NCBI GenBank assembly: GCA_028868335.1
Contig: JAGWUU010000023.1
Coordinates: 1 to 17,926 of the forward strand
DNA: 17,926 nt
Origin: Sphingomonadales bacterium
Lineage (GTDB): Bacteria > Pseudomonadota > Alphaproteobacteria > Sphingomonadales > Sphingomonadaceae
Direction of reading: 5' to 3'
Of this stretch, positions 6,677-13,137 are shown piece after piece (position 1 is the stretch's first letter; the number at the start of each line of letters is the position of its first letter). A program made the translations under genes and the position numbers. A model generated the notes under the pieces. It worked only from the letters and a program-made list of their open reading frames with translations, had not been told where the DNA came from and did not search any database.

Positions 6677-8605
6677 TTACCCCATTTTCTTGAGCAGCCA
6701 GGCAAAGTTGCCGCCGCCGCGCGATACCATGCCCGAAATGACGAGCTGCTGGATCGGCTGCGGGCGGCCCTGCCCATCGGCCCAGATGCTTTCTTCGATC
6801 GAAACCTGACCTTCGTTGCCGGCGCGGAACTGCCAGTACGAACCATCGGGCAGCGCAAGCCCCGCCCCCTGCCCGTCGTCCGATAGCCCAACCTCGACCC
6901 CCGGGCCAAGATGGAAACGGATCGCGAAGCCGACCTTGCCGTTCTTGCCCTTGTTGCCGCGGGGCACCAGCATGTCCTCGCCGCGCAGCTCGCTGCCATC
7001 GTCGCGCAGGATCAGGATGCGGCGGTGGATCAGCCCGTGGCGCGAGGCATAGCCATTGTGGCTCGCTTCCAGCCGGGTCGCTCCACCCTGACGTTCGCCG
7101 GGAATGGTCCGGCGGTCGATCTCGACCTCGGAGACGCCGCTGCCCAGCTTGCCGTTGATCAGGACCGCGGTGGAGTTTGCGTCATCCAGCACCAGCGTCG
7201 AATGCGCGGCGGTGGCGCGCAGGCCTTGCTCGAGCCGAACGGGGATCAGTCCGCCGGCGCAGGCCGCCCCGCCGCAATTGACCACGATGCGCTGACCGCC
7301 ATGGCTCAGTTCGAAGGCAAGGGTAGAGGCGCAGCCCGAGCGGGTGTGCTTGGCCAACGGCGGCGGCGCGGCGTCGAACTGAAGGATCGCCTTCCCCGCG
7401 ACGACCCGCTGGTAGCCCCATTGCCTGACGTCGCGCAGCGGACGGGTACGCACTCCCGATGCGGCGACCAGCGCGGCGACTTCGGCGGCATCGAGCGCCC
7501 ATGCACCCTGCCACGAGCCGAGCGAGCCATCGCCGTGGGTCAGCGCAATCAGCGGCGGAACCAGCAGGCCCATGATCGCCTCCAACGCCTGGGGCGGATC
7601 GCGGCGGACCGCCTGGTAGCAGGCCCGCAGCTTCACCAGCAGGGCGATGACTTCCATCTGCGCGAGTGGGCTGCGGGACAGCACCCCGCCGTCGTCGCCG
7701 ACCAGTTCGCCAAGAGCCTTGATCAGCCCGGCTTCGCCAAACAGCCGGCGCGGCTTGCCATCGGGCAGCAGCAGACCGGCGGCGACGATCCCGCACCACC
7801 CGGCAACCTCGCCCTGCAGGTCTTCTGCGCGGCCGACGTTCTTGTCGAGCCAGCGCGCTGTCTGCTCGATCGAGGCGAAGATCCGCGCGCGCAGCGCCGA
7901 ATCGCCGCTCGACAGGATCAGCGGGGCATGGACCAGGCAGTTGAGCGTGCGCGCCCCGGCATTGCCGATCGTCCAGGCCGGGCCCTTGCCCGGCCGGGCC
8001 GGAATCTTGTCGTTGGCGCCAAGCCAGGCCGAGATCACCCGTTCGGCCACGGGTGCGCCCTGCTCGCGCGGTCCGCAGGCCTCAAGATCGGCGAGCCACG
8101 CGAACGAGTGGACCGCCCGCTCCAGCGGCGGAGCCATGCGCGCGACTCCGGCGAAATCGACCTGGGTGATCGGCGCCTTGACGCCGTGGATCAGGAAGTG
8201 CCCGGCGCGCAGCGCGATTCCGGCCATCTTCGATCCGGATAGCGGGCTTTGTACCGTCGCCAGCAGGCGCAGCTTGGCGGGCTTGCCAAAATGGCCCGAC
8301 AGCGCCGAGCCGGGAATGCCGAGACGATAGGCAAGGCGCACAAGGCGTTCGCCCGCGCCAACCGAGGGCGGCGCAAAGTCGGCCAAGGCCAGGGCGCGAC
8401 CCGGTTCGACCACTTCGCCCTGCGCCTGCGTCGCAAGCGTTTCGGCGGCAGGGACGTCAGCCTCGGTCAAGGCCATCTCCTCGCGTCCGGCGGACAGCGG
8501 GATTGCCGAGTCCGTTGCCCCATGCCGCTCCTCCGCCCCATGTCCTTCCGCCGCGTCGTAGCCGGCCTGTCCGGTTTGATTGCGGGTCGAAAGGACATCG
8601 GCCAT
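6677..8605 (-). CDS. Heparinase II/III family protein
   Basis: A 642-residue protein with the two-part plan of the heparinase II/III superfamily: an alpha-helical toroid-like N-terminal half (to about residue 380) and a beta-sheet C-terminal half containing 'HTRSGCASTLAFELSHGGQRIVVNCGG', 'RATAAHSTLVLDDANSTAV' and 'ASHNGYASRHGLIHRRILIL'. Such enzymes are polysaccharide lyases acting on uronate-containing glycans. No Sec signal peptide is visible, so this copy may be cytoplasmic or exported otherwise. The first 45 or so residues are low-complexity and acidic; an internal ATG at 8476 (MALTEADVPAAE) is an alternative start. It lies 3 nt after rpe and 5 nt before purH. A heparinase-like gene beside purH is, to my knowledge, a recurrent alphaproteobacterial arrangement. 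The substrate is unknown. Confidence 0.88.
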   Translation of the reverse strand: MADVLSTRNQTGQAGYDAAEGHGAEERHGATDSAIPLSAGREEMALTEADVPAAETLATQAQGEVVEPGRALALADFAPPSVGAGERLVRLAYRLGIPGSALSGHFGKPAKLRLLATVQSPLSGSKMAGIALRAGHFLIHGVKAPITQVDFAGVARMAPPLERAVHSFAWLADLEACGPREQGAPVAERVISAWLGANDKIPARPGKGPAWTIGNAGARTLNCLVHAPLILSSGDSALRARIFASIEQTARWLDKNVGRAEDLQGEVAGWCGIVAAGLLLPDGKPRRLFGEAGLIKALGELVGDDGGVLSRSPLAQMEVIALLVKLRACYQAVRRDPPQALEAIMGLLVPPLIALTHGDGSLGSWQGAWALDAAEVAALVAASGVRTRPLRDVRQWGYQRVVAGKAILQFDAAPPPLAKHTRSGCASTLAFELSHGGQRIVVNCGGAACAGGLIPVRLEQGLRATAAHSTLVLDDANSTAVLINGKLGSGVSEVEIDRRTIPGERQGGATRLEASHNGYASRHGLIHRRILILRDDGSELRGEDMLVPRGNKGKNGKVGFAIRFHLGPGVEVGLSDDGQGAGLALPDGSYWQFRAGNEGQVSIEESIWADGQGRPQPIQQLVISGMVSRGGGNFAWLLKKMG

Positions 8606-8608
8606 GGC

Positions 8609-9271
8609 TCACCCCACACCCTTGAGCGCGGCGATGTTGGCCGCATAGCAATCCGGTCCGCCGCGGAACGTGGCCGTCCCCGCAACCAACACGTCGGCCC
8701 CGGCATCGACGCAAAGCCGCGCCGTCTCGACATCGACCCCGCCGTCGACTTCCAACCGGATGTCGCGGCCCGACTTGTCGATCGCCTTGCGCACCGCCTC
8801 GATCTTGCGAAGCTGATTGTGAATGAATGTCTGCCCGCCGAAACCGGGATTGACGCTCATCACCAGGACCAGGTCGATCTCGTCATAGAGATAGTCGAGC
8901 ATCTTGGCAGGCGTTGCAGGGTTGAGCGACACACCGGCTTTCTTGCCGTGAGCCTTGATCGCCTGAACGGTGCGGTGGGCGTGCGGGCCAGCCTCCGGGT
9001 GAAAGGTGATGATGTCCGCCCCGGCGGCGGCAAAGGCATCGATGAAGGGATCGACCGGGGTGATCATCAGGTGCACGTCGAACGGCTTCGCGGTGCAGGG
9101 GCGCAGCGCCTTCACCACCATCGGGCCGATGGTCAGGTTGGGAACGAAATGGCCATCCATGACGTCAACGTGGATCCAATCGGCGCCAGCGGCGTCGATC
9201 GCGCGCACTTCTTCACCCAGCCGGGCGAAGTCGGCGGACAGTATCGAGGGAGAGATCAGCGGCGCGGGCAT
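8609..9271 (-). CDS. rpe: Ribulose-phosphate 3-epimerase
   Basis: A 220-residue TIM-barrel enzyme that interconverts ribulose 5-phosphate and xylulose 5-phosphate in the pentose phosphate pathway. The catalytic and metal residues are in place: 'WIHVDVMDGHFVPNLTIGP' (H34, D36), 'FDVHLMI' (H67) and 'LEVDGGVD' (D176). The phosphate-binding and flexible-loop motifs 'MSVNPGFGGQTF' and 'VAGTATF' are also present. I chose the ATG at 9271 because the protein then begins MPAPLISPSILSADF, the usual N-terminus, and AAAGGAG lies upstream; the longer frame to 9325 adds an atypical leader. It is the first gene of the rpe - heparinase - purH operon and is divergent from the lasso cluster. Confidence 0.96.
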   Translation of the reverse strand: MPAPLISPSILSADFARLGEEVRAIDAAGADWIHVDVMDGHFVPNLTIGPMVVKALRPCTAKPFDVHLMITPVDPFIDAFAAAGADIITFHPEAGPHAHRTVQAIKAHGKKAGVSLNPATPAKMLDYLYDEIDLVLVMSVNPGFGGQTFIHNQLRKIEAVRKAIDKSGRDIRLEVDGGVDVETARLCVDAGADVLVAGTATFRGGPDCYAANIAALKGVG

Positions 9272-9431
9272 GGATTTGACGCGGCTCCTTTCCCCGCGAT
9301 TAGCCACCACATCTGGGGGGGACAAGCACGCAAATGCGTGTTTTCCACACTGTATCTTTGGTTACGCCTCGTCTTGTCCGACTTGCGCGGCAGTTGACCT
9401 TGCCCGGAACCGGCGGCATTGCTTGCAATCG
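9272..9431. promoter_or_regulatory. Divergent intergenic region between rpe operon and lasso cluster, with two short palindromes
   Basis: This 160-bp gap must hold the promoters of both the rpe operon (minus) and the lasso cluster (plus). Two perfect inverted repeats stand out: CACGCA-AA-TGCGTG at 9327-9340, and ATTGC-TT-GCAAT at 9418-9429, directly in front of the kinase start. A TTGACC hexamer at 9394-9399 is a -35 candidate for the cluster, but the -10 at proper spacing (CATTGC, 9417-9422) is poor and would give an almost leaderless message. Promoter roles are inference; the repeats are seen directly. Confidence 0.4.
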
Positions 9432-10310
9432 ATGACAACGGGCCGCGCATCCGACCAAGCCGACCTTGATGGGCTGGCGACGCTGGCGAGAGAAGCTCGG
9501 GTTCGTGAGGGTGCGGTGCCGCACACTCTGGCCGGACATCCGGTCCCACCGGGGTCGGCCCTGCTGCTCGGAGGTTCATTCCTGCTGCGGACCGGGACCG
9601 GCTATGCCTTTCACTACGTCAGGGGCGACGGCGTGACGGTCGAGCGCGCGGTGGGCGCCGATCCGGCGGAACAGGAGTTGTGGCTGAACGGAAGCGTTCA
9701 TGCCGCGATTGCCGCAATCAACGGTTTTCTGCCATTTCACGCGTCCGCGGTCGCCTGGGACGGCCAGGTATTTGCGGTGTCGGGGCCGAGCGGTGCTGGC
9801 AAGTCCACCCTTGCCGCTGCGCTCGGTCGGCATGGCCTGCCGCTGTTCTGCGACGATACCCTTGTGCTCGACATTTCCGACCCGGCGCGGGTGCGTTGCC
9901 TGCCGGGACGCAAGCGGCTGAAATTGAGCGAGGAGGCGCTGGTATTGACCGGGGCTCGCGGACGAGAGAAGGTCAGTCCGATGGTCGCCAAGCGCTATGC
10001 AGAACCAGCGGGCGGGGTTGTTGAGGCCGTGCTGCCGCTGGGCCAGTTGATCTTCCTTGCCGATGGAGACTCGATCCGGCTGGAGCCGATCAGCGGGGCG
10101 CGGCGGATGGTCCTGCTCGACGATGATCACTACACCGCGGAATTCGTTGCCGTGGCACGCGGGGAATCGCGGGCGGAACGCTTTGCCTGGCTTGCCGGAC
10201 TGGCCCGGCGGACCCCGATGCAGCAGTTGACCCGTCCGCGCGACGTGGCGCAGTTCGATGCCGTCGCGGCGCGATTGGCCGACTGGATCAAGAAGGGGGT
10301 CCGGCCATGA
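9432..10310 (+). CDS. HPr kinase/phosphorylase-like lasso peptide kinase
   Basis: A 292-residue protein whose second half has the HPrK catalytic core. 'PFHASAVAWDGQVFAVSG' (H103) precedes the Walker A loop G118-P-S-G-A-G-K124-S-T126, followed by 'GLPLFCDDTLVLD' (D141, D142), the equivalent of the Asp pair after the P-loop in HPrK. The first 95 residues form a small domain without a clear motif. HPrK-like proteins in lasso clusters of the paeninodin type phosphorylate the C-terminal Ser of the precursor, and the precursor here does end in Ser. Phosphotransferase-system regulation is unlikely, as no ptsH is nearby. The ATG at 9432 is the first plausible start but has a weak ribosome binding site. 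The stop overlaps the B1 start codon (ATGA), indicating translational coupling. The kinase is the first gene of the cluster. Confidence 0.85.
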   Translation: MTTGRASDQADLDGLATLAREARVREGAVPHTLAGHPVPPGSALLLGGSFLLRTGTGYAFHYVRGDGVTVERAVGADPAEQELWLNGSVHAAIAAINGFLPFHASAVAWDGQVFAVSGPSGAGKSTLAAALGRHGLPLFCDDTLVLDISDPARVRCLPGRKRLKLSEEALVLTGARGREKVSPMVAKRYAEPAGGVVEAVLPLGQLIFLADGDSIRLEPISGARRMVLLDDDHYTAEFVAVARGESRAERFAWLAGLARRTPMQQLTRPRDVAQFDAVAARLADWIKKGVRP

Positions 10311-10576
10311 CCGGGGTTCTGGCCAAGCGCGGCGATGCCTTCAGCGAAACGACGATTGACGACGAGGTGGTCCTGCTCAACCTCGCCGACGGAACGTTCT
10401 TTTCGCTCACCGGCACCGCGGCGCGGATATGGGGGTTGATCGACGGGACGCGCGACCGGGCGGCGCTGCTGGCCGATCTGGCCGCAGCCTATGGCGTGCC
10501 CACGGCGGCCATCGCGCCGGATGTCGAAGCATTCCTGGCGCAGTTGGGCGAAGCTGGCTTCCTTGAGCGCGGCTGA
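10307..10576 (+). CDS. Lasso peptide B1 protein: PqqD-like RiPP recognition element
   Basis: An 89-residue stand-alone PqqD-family protein. It begins with strands typical of the fold ('RGDAFSETTIDDEVVLLNLADGTFFSLTGTAARIWGLIDG') and ends with a helical part ('AALLADLAAAYGV ... VEAFLAQLGEAGFLERG'). Its expected job is to bind the leader of the precursor and deliver it to the B2 protease. The likely contact is the W..P.L...G stretch of the leader. The start overlaps the kinase stop by 4 nt, and the 3' end overlaps the proposed B2 start, so all three are translationally linked. Confidence 0.9.
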   Translation: MTGVLAKRGDAFSETTIDDEVVLLNLADGTFFSLTGTAARIWGLIDGTRDRAALLADLAAAYGVPTAAIAPDVEAFLAQLGEAGFLERG

Positions 10577-11015
10577 CGCCTGGCGGGCCCGGGCGCGCAC
10601 GCTGGAAGCGATGGCCGAACTGGTCGTCGCCCGGATGATTGTCGCCTGGGTGCCTTTGCCCCGCTGGCCCGGGCGGTTCGCCCTGCCTGGTTCGGCGAAT
10701 GAGGCCCAAATGCGCGAGGCCGCTCGCCTCGCGGCGCATGTTCGCAGGGGCGCGGGGCGGCTTCCGTTCGAAAGCAAATGCCTGCCCCAGGCCCTGGCGC
10801 TGAGCCGGATGGCGCGCCGTCGGGCCGTTCCGCACAGCCTGGTGATCGCCGCGCGACCCTTGGGTGCCCGCAGCGGCATGGACGACCTTCACGCCTGGAT
10901 AGAGGTCGGCGGCAGGATCGTGCTCGGCGAGATCCCCGGACCGTGGATCAGGGTTCTGGCACTTCCCGAAGAAAAGCCGGGACTTGTCACGACCGCGGGA
11001 TTGCGAGATAAATGA
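10563..11015 (+). CDS. Lasso peptide B2 protein: transglutaminase-like leader protease
   Basis: A protein of about 150 residues of the lasso-type transglutaminase-like superfamily, which cleaves the leader from the precursor. The catalytic Cys is in 'RLPFESKCLPQALALSRM' (C73 from this start) and the catalytic His in 'MDDLHAWIEVGGRIVLGE' (H110). The expected third acidic residue is not an obvious Asp; E123 in 'VLGE' is the nearest candidate. The N-terminal helices 'LEAMAELVVARMIVAWVPLPRW' match the usual B2 start region. The start is uncertain: TTG at 10563 overlaps the B1 end by 14 nt and gives the usual length. ATG at 10611 would shorten the protein by 16 residues, and ATG at 10521 would extend it. 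The stop is TGA at 11013-11015. Confidence 0.85.
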   Translation: MSAADAWRARARTLEAMAELVVARMIVAWVPLPRWPGRFALPGSANEAQMREAARLAAHVRRGAGRLPFESKCLPQALALSRMARRRAVPHSLVIAARPLGARSGMDDLHAWIEVGGRIVLGEIPGPWIRVLALPEEKPGLVTTAGLRDK

Positions 11016-11041
11016 AAGTCGAACGGACAATGCCTTTCGTT

Positions 11042-11045
11042 GGAG
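11042..11045 (+). promoter_or_regulatory. Ribosome binding site that sets the GTG start of the lasso precursor
   Basis: GGAG at 11042-11045 lies 9 nt before the GTG at 11055. It supports translation from GTG rather than from the in-frame TTG at 11040, which would leave GGAG inside the coding region. Confidence 0.6.
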
Positions 11046-11054
11046 ATCGAAACT

Positions 11055-11198
11055 GTGGACAGACCCGAAACGAGCGGCACAGCCTGGACCAAGCCGGAAC
11101 TGGTCAAACTGGGCGAACTGAAGGACGTGGCAGGCGGCGTTGTTGGGGGCAATGACGTCAACGGTCATGGGAGCGGTACGAAAAGCCTCACGTCCTGA
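11055..11198 (+). CDS. Lasso peptide precursor (A), 47 residues, GTG start
   Basis: A short reading frame directly upstream of the cyclase gene. The leader carries W11-T-K-P14-E-L16-V-K-L-G20, a close match to the lasso signature YxxPxLxxxG with Trp for Tyr. By that spacing the usual Thr at leader position -2 falls on A26, so the core would begin at G28 and close on D34 (seven-residue ring). If the core begins at G27, the ring is G27 to D34 (GGVVGGND, eight residues) and the -2 residue is V25, isosteric with Thr. D34 is the only acidic residue after the leader, so it must be the acceptor. The tail VNGHGSGTKSLTS has several Ser/Thr and ends in Ser47, the expected phosphorylation site. An in-frame stop at 11013 and GGAG at 11042 bound the start. 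I do not recognise the core as a named lasso peptide. Confidence 0.85.
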   Translation: MDRPETSGTAWTKPELVKLGELKDVAGGVVGGNDVNGHGSGTKSLTS

Positions 11199-11217
11199 TC
11201 CAGCGTTGCGCTGATCC

Positions 11218-13137
11218 GTGCTGGCTTTTCTGCGCGCATGGCACGGGCCCCCGGCGGATTGGCGCCGCATGGCTGCATCGCTTGCGCTCACCGCGCCGGA
11301 GCGGCTTGTCGCGACAGGGGATGACACCACTGCCTTTGCCTCGGTGCGCGGTCTGTGGGGTGATCCATCCTACCCGGCAAGCAAGGCCTCGGTGCCGGCA
11401 GTCATGCCGAACGGGGACCGTGCCCTTTTCGTCGGCTGGTTCGACAACAAGGCGGAAATCGCTGCCCGGCTTGGCGTTGCGCCTGACGACCCGGCAAGGG
11501 TTTACGCCCACGCGGTCGAACGGTGGGGCGATCAGGCCGAACGGCATATCGTTGGCGCCTATGCTGCGGTGATCGACCGTCCCGGGCGCGGTGAGGTTCG
11601 TCTGGCGCGAAGCCCGGTTACCGCCCCGCCGCTCCACTACCATCGCTCGGGCCGCATGGTTGCCGCCGCGAGCGTGCCACGCGCGCTGTTGGCGCTGGGG
11701 CTGTCATCGGAGATCGACGAAACGCGGCTGGCAATGCACCTCCATGCCGCGCCCTATGATACCACCGGCGGCTGGTACAAGGAGATCGAGGCCCTGCAAT
11801 TGGGCGTCGTGGTTTCGGTAACGGCCGAAACCGAGCGCCGCGCCCGGCCCTACAGTCTGGAACATGTCGCTGAAACACGCCTCCGCAGCGATGCCGAATA
11901 CCAGGAAGCGGCCGAGGCGCTGCTCGACGAGGCGATCGACCGCACCGTCGCCGGATACCGCAGGCCGGGAACCTTCCTGTCCGGGGGGCTCGATTCGGGG
12001 ATTGTCGCCAGTCACCTGATCAATCGCCTGCCGACGGGACAGATCCTGCCGACCTTCACCTTCGTCAACGAACCCGGCTGGGAGGCGCGCGAAACCCGGT
12101 GGCGTTTCGAGGATGAACGGCCGAAGGTCGAGGCATTCGCGGCCATGCACCCAACGGTTCGCCCAACTTTCGTTGATAGCGGTGGCAGTGCTTCGGTTGA
12201 CGGAATGGACGACCTTTTCCTGCTCGCCGGAATGGCCCCGGCATCGATCGGATTGCTCTATCCCTATCACGGGATGTTCGCGGCGGCGCGTCAGCAGGGG
12301 TGCGACCTGCTGATTGGCGCGGGAATGGGAAACACCACCTTCAGCAACGACGGTGCGCGTGGCTTCGTCGAATTCCTGGTCACGGGGCGCTGGCGGCAAT
12401 TGCGCCGGGCCCTTGCCGGGCTGGTCGAGGATCACCGACCGCTCTGGCGGCGTTTCGCTGCGCTCTCCCTTGTTCGCGCCGCACCAGACCCGCTCTGGCG
12501 CGCCATCGTCCGCTGGCGCGGCACAATGCCTGCCGACTTCAACGGCGTGGCCGGGGCGCTCAATCCCGACTGGCCCGGACGGGCTGCGTTGTCGCGGTCG
12601 GCGCGCGCCGCGGACCCGAGCTTCATCAGGCCGTTCTATCGCTCGCGCGAAGAAGAGGTCGCATCCATGGCGCGGCAGATGGACGCTGACGCCTTCGACC
12701 TGATGCAGGGTTTTCAGCAGAAATTCTCCATGGCCTATCGCGATGTGACGCGATACCGGCCGTTCGTGGAATTCTGCTGGAGCCTGCCGACCGACCAGTT
12801 CCTGCGCGATGGCGAGATGCGCCACCTTGCCCGGCGGATGGGCCGCGGCCACCTGCCGGAGGAAACCCGGACCGAGCGTCGCATCGGCGATCAACATGCC
12901 GACTGGCACCTGCGGATCGGTCGGCGGCGCGACGATCTTCTGGCCGAACTTCGTGGGATGCGCGACAATCCGCAGATCGCCCGGCTGGTTGATTTGCCGC
13001 GCCTGATCGGCCTTCTGGAAAACTTTCCGGAATTCCCGGAACGCGATCCTTCGGTCGCCTATCAATACCAGATTGCCTTGCCCAGCGGCATTGCGGCCGG
13101 CCGCTTTATTCGTCACGTCAGCGGATCGAATGTCTGA
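11218..13137 (+). CDS. Lasso peptide cyclase (C), asparagine synthetase-like
   Basis: A 639-residue protein with the class B asparagine synthetase plan: an N-terminal glutaminase-like domain without the catalytic Cys2 (the protein begins MLAFLRAW), then an ATP-pyrophosphatase domain with the PP-loop S255-G-G-L-D-S260. Further elements are 'LLIGAGMGNTTFSNDG' and a helical C-terminal region ('YRDVTRYRPFVEFCWSLPTDQFLRDGEMRHLARR'), both usual in lasso cyclases. It should adenylate the side chain of Asp34 of the precursor so that the freed Gly amine attacks it, making the macrolactam. Loss of Cys2 fits, because no glutamine hydrolysis is needed. The start is GTG at 11218, 19 nt after the precursor stop; ATG at 11269 is an alternative. 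The 3' end overlaps the exporter start by 8 nt. Confidence 0.92.
   Translation: MLAFLRAWHGPPADWRRMAASLALTAPERLVATGDDTTAFASVRGLWGDPSYPASKASVPAVMPNGDRALFVGWFDNKAEIAARLGVAPDDPARVYAHAVERWGDQAERHIVGAYAAVIDRPGRGEVRLARSPVTAPPLHYHRSGRMVAAASVPRALLALGLSSEIDETRLAMHLHAAPYDTTGGWYKEIEALQLGVVVSVTAETERRARPYSLEHVAETRLRSDAEYQEAAEALLDEAIDRTVAGYRRPGTFLSGGLDSGIVASHLINRLPTGQILPTFTFVNEPGWEARETRWRFEDERPKVEAFAAMHPTVRPTFVDSGGSASVDGMDDLFLLAGMAPASIGLLYPYHGMFAAARQQGCDLLIGAGMGNTTFSNDGARGFVEFLVTGRWRQLRRALAGLVEDHRPLWRRFAALSLVRAAPDPLWRAIVRWRGTMPADFNGVAGALNPDWPGRAALSRSARAADPSFIRPFYRSREEEVASMARQMDADAFDLMQGFQQKFSMAYRDVTRYRPFVEFCWSLPTDQFLRDGEMRHLARRMGRGHLPEETRTERRIGDQHADWHLRIGRRRDDLLAELRGMRDNPQIARLVDLPRLIGLLENFPEFPERDPSVAYQYQIALPSGIAAGRFIRHVSGSNV

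Noticed and set aside
9432..10310. Kinase as a phosphotransferase-system HPr kinase
   Set aside because: No ptsH or EIIA gene is nearby. The gene is translationally coupled to lasso B1, and the N-terminal part differs from canonical HPrK.
11012..11155. Alternative frame opening with ATG at 11012 (overlapping the B2 stop as ATGA) across the precursor region
   Set aside because: Its product (MKVERTMPFVGDRN...) has no lasso leader or ring features and is Arg-rich like a shadow frame. The 11055 frame carries the leader motif, the ring acceptor and the terminal Ser.
5067..11160. The palindrome TGACGTCA occurs four times (5067, 6659, 9160 and 11153), twice flanking purH
   Set aside because: Three copies lie within coding sequence at GAC-GTC (Asp-Val) codon pairs on one strand or the other. 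Only the copy at 5067 is intergenic, so a shared regulatory site is not supported.
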